Origin: Arcuatula senhousia | Lineage: Eukaryota; Mollusca; Bivalvia; Mytilida; Mytilidae | Length of the DNA stretch: 64,000 bases | Direction: 5' to 3' | NCBI GenBank assembly: GCA_963971305.1 | Contig: OZ020303.1 | Coordinates: 41,652,106 to 41,716,105 of the forward strand | Shown here: positions 33,505 through 43,564 of the stretch, in pieces | How positions within the stretch are numbered: position 1 is the first letter of the stretch | Layout of the letters: every line of letters starts with the position of its first letter | Notes under the pieces: generated by a model | Told to the model about the DNA's origin: nothing | What the model saw: the letters and a program-made list of their open reading frames with translations, nothing else | Database searches by the model: none | Translations under genes and position numbers: made by a program

Positions 33505-33528
33505 TGCTATATATCGATATTTCAAGGA
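33505..33528 (-). ncRNA. hammerhead 3' half, cut off by the insertion boundary
   Basis: The 3' strand of stem II, GAAA, stem III and the stem I 3' strand are present, but the array ends inside stem II, so CTGATGA and the other strands are missing. The 5' end of the inserted (minus-sense) copy is therefore inside the ribozyme and not at the cleavage site. Confidence 0.75.
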
Positions 33529-33977
33529 GTAAATGTTGACAATAATGTTGTTGTTGTTTATGCATTAAATGCCATGACAAATAAGCAGCCAAAACTAATT
33601 TGTTTGTTTTATTTACAAATACTATATTGGCCATATGAAGAAAAGCATTGGATGCAATGAATAGACTTGCAATGTTAGGTGTTATAACTGTGTCTTACCA
33701 AACATCGCAATTTTATTTCAAATTAAATGAAACTTGATAAAGCATTATTGAAACTTTGTAAACAATTGGAAACTTGCTTAAGCAATGTGAAACTTGGTAA
33801 AACAATATTAAAACTTAGTAAAGCAGTGTAAGTCCAGAACAAATATACAATAAATGATTGTTATTGTTATACGATATTTGTATATCACAATATATAATAT
33901 AATAGTCACTGCGTACATCACACAACAAAAGTATCATATAAACTTAAATATAATATGATTAAGGCCCTGCCTTTTTA

Positions 33978-34440
33978 GCGAGCATCGAAAATCTGTATAC
34001 CTTTTAAAAATAAATCCGCTCGACCGTCTAAGTTTAACGTAAAGAGGGAACTTTTAAAAAAGGAATTAAATAGTAGCAAAGTCTGACCCCACCAAACCCA
34101 AATTATATGCACTTGAGAAAGTTGTTGTTAAAATATCTGGGATCAATGACTACTTATTAAAAATTCAATTATTTGTGCAAATAATAAATCCTGTAACTTT
34201 CTGGGACGACATTAAGCGGGGACGAAATTATCAGTTTTTGAATTGCAATTTTTATATTTTTGCATAACAGATTATGATGTATTTTTTCATAAGCCAAGAG
34301 GGTTGATTGTTTTACTTGCTCCGTTCCTATTATTTTTTTCACTTCGTAAAAGTAAACCTGTTCCGGTTTTATCGTCAGTATATTTCTGGCATATCTCAAA
34401 ACATGCACAATGCCGTAGGGCTCGCATCTGCGATGCTCGC
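33978..34440. mobile_element. TA-flanked MITE, internally deleted copy
   Basis: Same ends as 16855-17792 (GCGAGCATCGA and CGATGCTCGC, each next to TA), collinear at both sides, lacking about 0.45 kb of the centre. The 72- and 79-codon frames inside are repeat sequence. Confidence 0.75.
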
Positions 34441-34559
34441 TATTACATGCACAATATATGATAGATAAAATTTATAGTTTATATATATATTTCAATGAAC
34501 AAATGTAAATCATGTATCAAGAATCCGTTATAATTTAAAAAAAAAACTTAACTTTCAAG

Positions 34560-35246
34560 CACAGGCACTTGTTTCTATCAATAACGGGGGTAGAGTATGT
34601 ATAAAAGAAGGAGAAGGTGTCTGACTCATGAAATACACTTGCTCAGAAAATATTCATTTATCTTGTTTCCTCAGTCTTGCCAATTACTTGCAGCACATCA
34701 ATTTGCTTGAAAATGATTTTTCTATTGAATAAAATTTAAATTAAACATCCTTGAAGTGCCTCTCGAAAGAAATCTTGACTCTTTGAAGAAAATATCAGGT
34801 TAAATTTCCACAACTCCTTTCTAACTGGACTCAACTTCCGGTTTTTCAAGCTATCTGTTGTAACCTGTGCGCTGATTGGTTCTCAATTTAGAAAAGGGAA
34901 ATCCTTCCATATCTATATTAAAAGAACCAATCAGAGCACAGATAACAGCAAGAAATCAGAAAACCGGAAATCGAGTCCAGTTAGAAAGGTGTTGTGGAAA
35001 TTTAACCTGAAATTTTCTTCAAAGAGTCAAGATTTCTTTCGAGAGGCACTTCAAGGATGTTTAATTTAAATTTTATTTAATAGAAAAATCATTTTCAAGC
35101 AAATTGATGTGCTGCAAGTAATTGGCAAGACTGAGGAAACAAGATAAATGAATATTTTCTGAGCAAGTGTATTTCATGAGTCAGACACCTTCTCCTTCTT
35201 TTATACATACTCTACCCCCTATTATTGATAGAAACAAGTGCCTGTG
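34560..35246. mobile_element. 687-bp near-perfect palindrome (foldback element)
   Basis: Left arm 34560-34885 and right arm 34915-35246 are inverted copies with few differences; the loop is about 35 bp (CAATTTAGAAAAGGG..). Ends are CACAGGCACTTG and CAAGTGCCTGTG. Both flanks carry CTTTCAAG (34552-34559 and 35247-35254), an 8-bp target duplication, which fits a hAT-type foldback MITE. The high arm identity and the intact duplication indicate recent insertion. No ORF. Confidence 0.85.
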
Positions 35247-35254
35247 CTTTCAAG

Positions 35255-35856
35255 CAATAAAAAAATCATGTGAAATGAATATGAAATGTCATCAAACTTG
35301 GAAAAATTTAAGAAGGTGATTCAAAAATACACAACAGTTACATATACACAATAAAAATAAATTTGAATTCCTTATCAGATCGAATATCAAATCTTACACT
35401 TGTAGACATAAAATCAATAATAAAATGCATCAATCAATAAATGTAGATATACACTTCGTGAAAATACAAGAATCTTAACAAAAAGGCAGAGTCTTTAAAA
35501 ATGACTATATCATGCAGTTACTAAAAATCTATTCAACTAGGCAAATTATTCCATACTGTAGCGAATGTCTTATCAAAACATCTCCAGTATGGCTTTGTGC
35601 AAGGTGTCTTAGTTTTGTAGTTTTCTTTTGTTTTTTTTCCATTCTTTAAAAATGTGTTTTTATTGAATGCATGTAATTACGCGCGTGCATCGCATATATT
35701 ACGCCCGTTACGATCAATGACATGTGCACAACTTACATAACACTACAAATGTTAACGCCTGTTTCGACAATTAGTAGCTGGCATCCAAAACACAGAATGT
35801 TTGTTGAGCAGTGCGATGGGAGGAAAAAAACTGAGATTTAAGTATTGTTTACTTGA
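35255..35856. other. non-coding stretch
   Basis: Nothing recognised. Confidence 0.4.
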
Positions 35857-35993
35857 TTAAAAGCTTGGTCCTTCCCATCCAGCTTGACAACCACAAGGAG
35901 GACAACTTCCATTAACAGAATTGCAAGGTCTATACGTGTCCACACAGTAACAGGTTTTGCTACAATCTGGTCCAAACTGTGGAGGCTCACATT
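35857..35993 (-). CDS. copy C EGF exon 2
   Basis: Encodes ECEPPQFGPDCSKTCYC and CNSVNGSCPPCGCQAGWEG, a Cys-rich EGF/MEGF-like module, then PSF and TAA (35857-35859). The family expects PSC and an exon donor here; either this is the natural end of a secreted protein or the exon has lost its donor. The acceptor is ACATAG before 35993. Confidence 0.65.
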
Positions 35994-36296
35994 CTATGTT
36001 TTGAAAATTTTAAGAAGGTCCAACTGTAAAATTTGGTTGAAAAATTGATATTCTGGGTCTAAAACTTAATAAACGATTTAGAATTTGCTCTAAAAATAGT
36101 CCTTAAGTCTACTTAATTAAAAGTTGGCATTATTCTGATATCATTTAAGGAATGATATCATCACATCGATTTATTACGATTTACAAAGTAAATCTTTAAC
36201 AACAGTTTAAAACCATTCCCAAAATTTGTTAAAACATATTTTTGCGTCCTATGGTTTCATTGGTCATTGTATATATGAGATCTTTACCAATATCAC

Positions 36297-36413
36297 CTTG
36301 ATACCCATCTTTTCATCCATATAAACATCCACCGGACTCAGGATCACAGGGACAGTTGCAATTCACGGAGCAATTGGATTCACATAAATATCCATATAAT
36401 CCTGGAAAACACC
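36297..36413 (-). CDS. copy C EGF exon 1, with TGA at a cysteine position
   Basis: Phase 1-1 exon of 117 bp (acceptor ATATTTCAG, donor CAAG/GTGATA). It encodes GCFPGLYGYLCESNCSVNCN and CDPESGGCLYG, then TGA (36313-36315), then KDGYQ. The EGF pattern demands Cys (GCKDGYQG) at the TGA. Confidence 0.75.
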
Positions 36414-37486
36414 CTGAAATATCAAGATTAAATAACATTGTATATGATCTCCTTTTTGCAAATGGAAAGGTGGGTTTGAGAGGCCCCTTAAAGTCGGATC
36501 TTTTTACTTTTGCACACCCTAACCAGCGTGTAATTTTTACTATGGTTTAACAGAGTTTTATGTCCTTATTTTAGAATTGATTGCTTTAAACGCAGCACAT
36601 TTTGAGTGAAGAGTGTTTCGTGTAAAAAATCAGCGACTTGTCAATGTTTTTACACGCCAATGAAACATAAAAAATACGGACACTCAATTTCTTAAAATAC
36701 ATATTCAATGATTTATGCATGTGCATTTCGATTTTGTTTTGTTCCATGATGTGTGTAAATCTTTGATTTAGAATTTTTTGTTTTATATGCGCATATAATT
36801 CTCCTATTTGAAAGGTCAAAAGTGACGTATCATCGAGTAATAAAATGCCATTCCATTGGCAAAATGCACAATGAAATTACCATTATCTAATTGTATGCAC
36901 GGTAAATGTTATGAATTTACCGTGAGATACTCAAAATGAGATTCTTTGAGTGTTTTATCTAAAAATCAAAAAGGTATGAGACTGTTATGAATAAAAGGAA
37001 CTTTTAATGAAATTTGAGCTTCCTTGAATAACATTTGGTTTCATCGACTGTGAAAACAGACTGCATGATACAGGATTTCAACAGTCAATTTGTGTAATTG
37101 GATCACTGTTTGATAACAATGACAAATACTGTGTATGTGAATAAAAGAAGCATATCAACTAAAAAGAATCGGTTTTTTTTTTTGGTTTCAGAAAAAGAAA
37201 AACATATTTTTTATTTCTATAATTTTCAAATTACACAGAACATAAAACTGTTAAAGAATGAAATTTTCACTTCATAGGCTTTTTTTCTCTTCCTGGGAGT
37301 CAGAAATTTTATTTCGTTGGTCACTGAGTTTTCGAGCCATATTTTGTACAGGGTTAGGTAAGGTATATAATACGATTAAGTACGGTTGTTATGAACTGTG
37401 GCAATATTGTGCCACATTGTATAAAATTAAATAAGAGAGTCATACAATGATAGACATTTATTGTCAAATATACAGTTGTCACTTAC
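36414..37486. other. intronic stretch of copy C
   Basis: No further exon seen; AT-rich. Confidence 0.4.
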
Positions 37487-37571
37487 CAAAAATTTCAAAT
37501 TCACAAACGTCAACAGAACTGTTCTCAGATAGAGATACAAAAGATACTATAACAAAACGCCCAATGAGAAT
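37487..37571 (-). CDS. copy C exon, second part after the insertion
   Basis: Encodes ILIGRFVIVSFVSLSENS and ends DVCEFEIFG at donor TTTG/GTAAGT; aligns with residues of gene A exon 6 after SPV. Confidence 0.75.
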
Positions 37572-38861
37572 ATAGTATTAATAAATGGGTGTTTTTATAA
37601 TGGCCCTGTTATATGTTCAAGGTCTGCAATAATGGCCCTGAGGTGTTTGTAATGGCCCGAGGCAACGCCGAGGGCCATTATTGCAGACCAAGAACATATA
37701 ACAGGGCCATTCTCAAATCACCCATTTCTTAATACTTTTATTAACCAACTAAAAAATAAACAAATTAAACTTAGTGAAAAAGTGAGGTGTAACTCGTAAA
37801 ACCTGCTTTAGCCCAATATTTCTTTGAAATGTAGTTTAATAGTTCATGACCATTTTGTTGTAGGCTTTTACATTGCCGACGCATTAATCACGTACATTTG
37901 CCTTAGATTGAAAATAGGAAATTAAAAAAATAAATAAATCAAATGATATTTATTTATCATTGAGATCTGCTCTTTTCAATTTTTCTTGGTTCTTACTATT
38001 AAAACTGTTTGCAAAATATCTTATTTATTTGTGAAATTATTGTGCAAAGTACAAAATATTTAACTAATAAAACTACGGTTCATATGATGTGGTCAAATAA
38101 TAACAATTTTAGTAATTCAGTATTTGTAGGGACAACATTTTAAGGGGATGAATTGAAGTACAAAAAAACCAACCCATTTCTTTTCCCAATCAAGAATCCC
38201 CCTTTAGCAGACACCAAACTGACATCTTTAAAGTTTGTCAGGTTTTTGCTTATTTTCTGTATATCAATATTATATTCAAACTATTGACATTCAGAAGGTT
38301 GTTTTAGAAACCTGACAGAAACAGTCAGGATCTCAGACTCTGTATATAGGTTTATCTTCATGTAGGAACAATTTACTTTATTTATTTGTATTATTTGTGA
38401 ATTACCAGTGCAGCACAGTTTTAAGGGAGGTTAGTTTGTTTGATTTTTTAAATAAAACGTAAAAAATAAATCTAAAAACCTTGTTTGATCAAGGTAAAAA
38501 AAGATAGCCTATTATTATTATAATTTATAAAGGAAACTAAAGGGGTATAAAACATCTAAATGTGAAATGACTAATAAGTTACATGCAGTATCAGTCATCT
38601 ACAACAAAATAAATTAATTCACAGAAATTCAAATGGTAGTTTAACCCTATATCCAACATGTATCATTTTATACTTTTTTAATTCAATTTGCTAAAACATC
38701 TGAATTAAAATGATGTCGGCCATCTTGTTTCAAATCCATAATGGCCCTGTTTCTGTCATAATGGCCCTGTCATAATGCTCTGTTTTTTTCATAATGGCCC
38801 TGTTTGGTATTTCATTAAGTAAGGGCAGATAGACTAATAATCTACTTAGTTGGTTAATAAT
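37572..38861. mobile_element. 1.29-kb foldback-type insertion inside an exon
   Basis: Inserted between codons NP and IL of copy C's 222-bp exon. AAT occurs on both sides (37569-37571 and 38859-38861), a possible 3-bp duplication. The left part is a hairpin (37576-37742); ATTAACCAACTAA (about 37738-37750) and TTAGTTGGTTAAT (38847-38859) form an inverted pair around the rest. The word ATAATGGCCCTG recurs in both parts. No ORF, class not assigned. Confidence 0.7.
37576..37742. repeat. long hairpin with GGGCCATTATTGCAGACC arms
   Basis: About 65-70-bp arms (TAATAAATGGGTG, ATAATGGCCCTGTTATATG, GGTCTGCAATAATGGCCCT and inverse) around a GC-rich centre near 37651-37668 (GGCAACGCCG). Confidence 0.85.
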
Positions 38862-38998
38862 AGGGTTTAATGTGTATCCATATATCTTCAATGGAACCAT
38901 TATAATCGTAAAGTCTTGTGCTGTGATGTTGACAGGTTGTGCTATGTCTCCTGAGGTGTTTGTAACATGGATTCTAAAAGTATCGTTTCCTGTGTTAC
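38862..38998 (-). CDS. copy C exon, first part before the insertion
   Basis: Acceptor ATCATTTAG before 38998, then GNTGNDTFRIHVTNTSGDIA, matching gene A exon 6 residue for residue in length (DSPITATLKIYVTNSSGDLA). The frame ends at NP where the insertion begins. Confidence 0.75.
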
Positions 38999-39106
38999 CT
39001 AAATGATATACCAATTCAGGTCCTTCGAACAAGAAAGAGATGGGTTCAGTCCTAACCGTAATGCATAGTAAGCCATAAAGCTGACAAGAAGTTTATCTTA
39101 GACAGC

Positions 39107-39325
39107 TTTCTGGTCTGCTTTTAGTGGACCGAGGTCTGCTTCAAAGTTTACTTTCAATGCAGACCAGATCCTAAGTCAACTTTGACAACGCAGGCCCGGT
39201 CCGCTTTAAATAAATCAGCACTCCGTTCAAGTTCACTCAGGGCAAACCTAACCACTTTTTCGGTCAGATTCAGGTCCACGTTGAAAGTTTCACTGATTAA
39301 AAGCAGACCAGAGGTCTGGCCAAGT
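39107..39325. repeat. small foldback repeat
   Basis: CTGGTCTGCTTTTA near 39109 and TAAAAGCAGACCAG near 39298 are inverted copies; the inside repeats GGTCCGC/GCAGACC words. A related block lies at 41060-41215. Confidence 0.5.
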
Positions 39326-39884
39326 TTATGGCAAACAATATGTAGAAATTGCCAAGCGTTACTAAAAAAATGATATTATAATAAAAGATTTTCTACGATA
39401 TGTTATGATATAAATAGATTAACATAAAATATGAAAGTCCACAGCAAAGTTAAGGGTCGATAAGTACCTTAGTTTAGTAAATTAGTTCGAAATGTTTTTA
39501 TGTCTTTTAGAAGATACATTCCACGTGCACCGATTTTTTTATTAATATTTTTTCAATGAATGAAAAATGACATCCACTTTGAAAATCTAACTTGAGAAGG
39601 GCATGCTTTCCACTTTGATTGTAAAAACATTACTTCAAAGGTTGGTTGATTTACACAGAAATGTTACATGGAATGATTAATTAGAGGAAAATTAAGTGTT
39701 TGAAATAATATTTTCATTATTTTTTCTTGTAATGTTTGATTATATGCGGCGCAAATGTATTGCATTTAAAAAAAATAAAAGCAACGATGCTGCCAAGCTT
39801 GTTTTTCTGCCAAACAGTGGCCACCATTGGCATATTTTGACACAAATCATCTCCCTTTGCAAAAATAGGGCATGTAATGGGACA

Positions 39885-40502
39885 TTAAATGATACCCCGC
39901 CACGTTATAATATCAAAAGTTCATAAAATTTGATTTCAAAGTGGCCTTTCTCGAAAACTATTTTTCATATCAAGCTGGAAATTGAACTTGACCTGTATTT
40001 AATTGTACTCAATAGCTCTACAAAATATCATTTGAATCCCATGAAGCGTTTTCAAGTTATTGGTCGGAAACTCAAAATTTCATGAAATTTGATTTTTCAA
40101 AGTGGCCTATCTCGAAAACTATTTAGTGGATCATGCTGGAAATCAATCTTGACCTGTATTTTATTGTACTAAACAGCTGTGCAAAATATCATTCAAATCC
40201 TTTGACGCGTTTTCAAGTTATTGGTCAGAAACTCAAAATTTCATGAAATTTGATTTTTCAAAGTGGCCTATCTCAAAAACTGTTTTTTGGATCATGCTGG
40301 AAATCGAACTTGACCTGTATTTTATTGTACTAAACAGCTATGCAAAATATCATTCAAATCCTTTGACGCGTTTTCAAGTTATTGGTCGGAAACCTTCGGG
40401 GGACGGACAGACGGACAGACGGACAGACGGACGGACGGACAGACACCGAAAAAAACTGAGGGTATAACATAATACCCTGCCACTTCGTGTGGCGGGGTAT
40501 AA
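39885..40502 (+). mobile_element. second pearl-like element, about 157-bp repeats
   Basis: 5' part has GATACCCCGCCACGTTATAA, which mirrors half of the terminal hairpin. Three about 157-bp direct repeats follow (AAGTGGCC.ATCTC.AAAACT near 39939, 40099, 40259; TTTTCAAGTTATTGGTC near 40050, 40209, 40370). Then come a GGACAGAC microsatellite (40400-40443) and a terminal hairpin (40472-40500) followed by AAAAAAA. Different sequence but the same plan as 14365-15550. It lies in an intron of copy C. The 74-codon frame is repeat sequence. Confidence 0.75.
40472..40500 (+). repeat. terminal hairpin of the second pearl-like element
   Basis: ATACCCTGCCAC and GTGGCGGGGTAT pair with one T-G wobble around TTCGT. 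Confidence 0.85.
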
Positions 40503-41059
40503 AAAAACGTAGAAATATACAATTTTACTTGGTTTTATGATACTTTAAATCAAGGATTAACAACAAATTACTAGAAATGTTCAAATGTTTTTGATCAAAA
40601 CCAAAGTGTAATGCGTAATTAGGAAATATTTGACAGATTTTTTTTAATTTAGAAAATATTTTAGAAATAGGTAAGAAATTCTTCTTTGGCTAGTCACATG
40701 GACACTCTATTGTGCCTCCTTTATCTGTTTTGTTTTATATTTCAAAATATAGTATTAATTAAGATTATCAATTAAGAAATGAAAAAAACATGTTCTTGTT
40801 TTTATTAAATAGAAAATAATAAAATTTATTTTAATTTAAAAAAAATTCCTTAACATTACGCCTATTGAAACCTGAATATTTAAATATTATTAAGTGAAAA
40901 TCATTATATTTTTATCATGAAAGTTAAAACATTTTAGTTAACGTTTTATTTCGAGTGTGCATTTTATATATACATGTATTAAATGCAAAAAAATAAAAAC
41001 AAATATGAAAATGCTAAATTTTATATGAATAGACAATCGATTAATTTGCAGTTCAGTTT
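40503..41059. other. AT-rich intronic stretch
   Basis: Nothing recognised. Confidence 0.35.
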
Positions 41060-41215
41060 ACTGTTAAAAAATCTGTCCAGAGTGAACCTGTCCTCTGGTC
41101 AGTTTAGTTCTGGACAGCTCTCGGTTTGCTTTCAGCTGAAAGATCTGAGGACAGGTCAAGTTTCGGCTGACAGGTCCGCTCTGGTCCACTTTTTAAAGCA
41201 GATCTTACCAAAAAA
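41060..41215. repeat. CTGGTCC/GGACAG-rich dispersed repeat
   Basis: Contains GTCCGCTCTGGTCCACTTTT and AAAGCAGATC, related to the inverse of 39107-39180. Boundaries uncertain. Confidence 0.45.
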
Positions 41216-41663
41216 GCATATCACTGTCTGATTTGGCCTGAACAAAGATAACCCTTTGAACAGCTATAGAAAATCAGACCTAGAGTCTTTTTAATGTTTT
41301 TGTACAGATTAGGACTGTAAAATGAAGAAGGTGGTATTTATACAATATAACGGTTTAAGTTAACTTAAGGCTTCTTAAAAACAAATCTTTTCTTGATAAC
41401 GTCAAAGTAAAAAAGTTAAATATGATACATTTTAATTGTTCTAGGAAATTAGTGGTAATGGTTTCATAAAGGTCAATCAGTTCTCAAACAATAAACACTT
41501 GTTAAGTCGTCCGTTAAATATTATAGTCAGATGCTATATGTATAATAATAAGTTTTGACATTGAAACATGTATGTGAAGTAGTTTCAAAAGAACAATTTG
41601 ATATTTCTATTGTCGTTATCAACCCCTGCTTTTTATCAATGAAATCTGCTTAAAATAATTTAC

Positions 41664-41849
41664 CTTGCCATGAGATGAAAATATGCTTGACAACATGGGT
41701 ATACCCCGTGTAAACTTGTATCAGTGAGTCCTGGCCCATGATGCGAACACACGAAGTTGTTGTTTTATCCCAATCGTTAACAAACAATTCTGTCTGATTT
41801 TCAGCTTCCGTCACAAGAAATACTGGTGCACGTGGAGTGGCAACATTCT
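41664..41849 (-). CDS. copy C exon, galactose-binding-like domain N-terminal half
   Basis: Acceptor GTTCTAG, then NVATPRAPVFLVTEAENQTE, VNDWDKTTTSCVRIMGQ, ending ISWQG at donor CAAG/GTAAAT. 186 bp, phase 1-1, identical in length and closely similar to gene A exon 5. Confidence 0.85.
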
Positions 41850-42020
41850 CTAGAACAAAAATCCCATATCTCTAATTATGAATTTGAAAAGAATTTAATA
41901 AAACAGCCAAAAGCTAAACGTCACTTATTGAGCATCCATTTTTACTTAGTTTTCGAAACGTAATACCACGACTATAAAGGAAACGAATCGTAACGACTCT
42001 TATCATCACATTGTTAAAAT

Positions 42021-42124
42021 AAAGATTATTACACAAGGTGTTCAATATCAAGTTCCATATCATCCTAATTTGGGTCGAGGAATGATATGGAACCTGATAT
42101 GGAAAACCCTGTGTCATAATCTTT
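42021..42124. repeat. 104-bp hairpin with about 43-bp arms
   Basis: AAAGATTATTACACAAGG..AGTTCCATATCAT pairs with ATGATATGGAACC..ATAATCTTT around CCTAATTTGGGTCGAGGA. Probably the core of a MITE whose ends I cannot fix. Confidence 0.75.
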
Positions 42125-42215
42125 TTATCATACACTTTCAACAAACAAATAAAAATGAATAGACTATATAAAATTACTGTGACGTCAAATTTCAAACTGA
42201 GGCTCTAGACCTTGA

Positions 42216-42310
42216 TATGGCATATTAGCCCGCTTTTGTGCACGCGAGGTCTTGATATGGCCATATTTGCCCACTTTGTGCACGTGAGGGCTAGATATGG
42301 CAAAAAAAAG
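42216..42310. repeat. short tandem repeat with CACGTG
   Basis: About 2.3 copies of a 41-bp unit: CTTGATATGGC, ATATT.GCCC.CTT, TGTGCACG.GAG. The second copy contains a CACGTG E-box. Confidence 0.6.
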
Positions 42311-43564
42311 TCCCTTGTCAAGATATTACTTGTAAATTTACGGCTGTTACACACGGAAAAAAATAAAGGTATCAAGGCCAAATGTATGATAAAACCTTTT
42401 ATTGGTCTCATTTAGGTCCAGTAACACAGTTATATTTCGTGCATCTTTCTACTGTTTCAAAACGTTCTACTGTATCTATTATTGCGTACCGAGTCACAAC
42501 GAATCTCTCATAACGTAGTTGAAAATCGAAATACATGTATACACTTAGACAAACCTAGACACAACTTTTCTTTGTCCAAGTCGTATCATTTGCACGACAC
42601 AAACAATATACACGTATTCATAGTGATACGTACTAAAACTTTGGTAAAATGTAGAAACTCTTAGTCAAAAGTAAAGGAAACCTGGTGAAACATAGAAAAA
42701 TATAGCTATTTTCGCCTAGGTATAGAATATATGAAGAAGGTATAATTGGGTTTGTGTATGTTACATCACATTTCATGCTACGTTTTGCTTGGTACTTTTA
42801 GGTTTATTTGGGCACCAAGAAATGTCAATACGTAGTAATGATGATCTTCGACGTATCTTCTGTTTTTTTTTTTCGTTTAATGGCTATCAACTTCGCACTG
42901 TGTCAAAAGATAAAGAGATATGAGGTTCAATTTGTGAGATACCATAATGGTATCTTCGTCTATATACCCAGAGATAAAGATTTTGTTCCACTACAACTAC
43001 AAATTTTGATTTTCTCCTCAAACAAGTGATTGCCTTATAATGACACTTACTTAGTGTTGCATTCTATACTTTCTTTCGTTTAGCGAATTGTTCAGGATTC
43101 ATTGTATCATGTACCATAAGGTTTACGGTGCGCCGTTCGTGCTATTATGATGGGGTGTTATTTCTTATCATAATGATTGTGATTCAAAGCTATATGTTTT
43201 TTTGTTTTAAAAGAGTATCAAAATAATAAACAGTTTGACCTGTTAAACACGAATATTAAGCAAACAATATTGATAGTTGAAACTTATTTTCTTGGTAAAC
43301 AGGCAAACAAATTATTTTTTCCGGGGCGAAATTGTTGAATCTGGGGAAAAACCGAAGACTTGTTCCACTAGATATTAAGCAAGCATATATTTGTAATATT
43401 TCCCTGTAGAATTAACAAAGTATGGTAAACTTAGTGAAGTTGTTTTAGAGAACATTTCAAACGTTGAACGACAAAATGACGAAAACAGATCGCATAACTA
43501 TCAACCAATGGAGAAAGCAGGAAAAGCTATATTATTATAGTAAATGAATAGAATTTGACAAAAT
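42311..43564. other. non-coding stretch
   Basis: No gene seen. Confidence 0.4.

Larger units (their letters stand above)
32317..33528 (-). mobile_element. second retrozyme family, 382-bp tandem monomers, inserted in B2
   Basis: The array of about 3.2 units has a 382-bp period (TGCTATATATCGATATTTCA at 32359, 32741, 33123 and 33505). It is bounded by GTAAA target duplications (32312-32316 and 33529-33533), and B1 provides the empty site. On the minus strand each full unit has a hammerhead ribozyme. A box CTGCTGGTGGA..CCCCGAGG lies about 70 nt downstream of the cleavage site, and the 357-bp family has the same box at the same distance, so the two families are related although the rest differs. 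The 92- and 101-codon minus frames simply follow the monomer and are not credible proteins. Confidence 0.85.
26976..33853 (+). mobile_element. split-direct-repeat retroelement (Ngaro/PAT-like layout), non-autonomous
   Basis: Two pairs of direct repeats are interleaved: A1 (26976-27198) and A2 (31720-31942), both 223 bp; B1 (31300-31719) and B2 (32217-33853), both 420 bp once a 1,217-bp insertion in B2 is removed. The order A1, gag-like ORF, B1, A2, B2 is the split direct repeat arrangement of PAT- and Ngaro-type tyrosine-recombinase retroelements. It is not the layout of LTR elements. B1 and A2 abut exactly. A carries a TATA/initiator pair placed just upstream of the gag ORF. No reverse transcriptase, RNase H or recombinase of this element remains; about 1.5 kb of the interior is an opposite-strand LINE fragment. 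A 274-bp spacer separates A2 from B2. An alternative is a nested tandem duplication of an LTR-like unit. Confidence 0.65.
32217..33853 (+). repeat. repeat B2 carrying an insertion
   Basis: Homologous to B1 at 32217-32316 and 33529-33853. Between them lies a tandem retrozyme array flanked by GTAAA. Removing one GTAAA and the array gives exactly 420 bp, the length of B1. Confidence 0.9.
35857..41849 (-). pseudogene. receptor copy C: galactose-binding-like domain plus EGF exons, disrupted
   Basis: Four minus-strand exons share phases with gene A: 41664-41849 (186 bp, same length as gene A exon 5); 38862-38998 plus 37487-37571 (137+85=222 bp, same as gene A exon 6); 36297-36413 (EGF); 35857-35993 (EGF). 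Unlike gene A, the EGF modules follow this domain. Lesions: a 1.29-kb insertion splits the second exon, and TGA replaces a Cys codon in the first EGF exon. No signal peptide, membrane or tail exon was found for it. Intron 1 holds several transposons (39.1-41.2 kb). If the insertion were spliced out or polymorphic, the gene could still work on other haplotypes. Confidence 0.75.

Noticed and set aside
32288..33634. Repeated 75- to 101-codon minus frames
   Set aside because: They run through the 382-bp retrozyme monomers and across the ribozyme; no start context or protein-like composition supports them.
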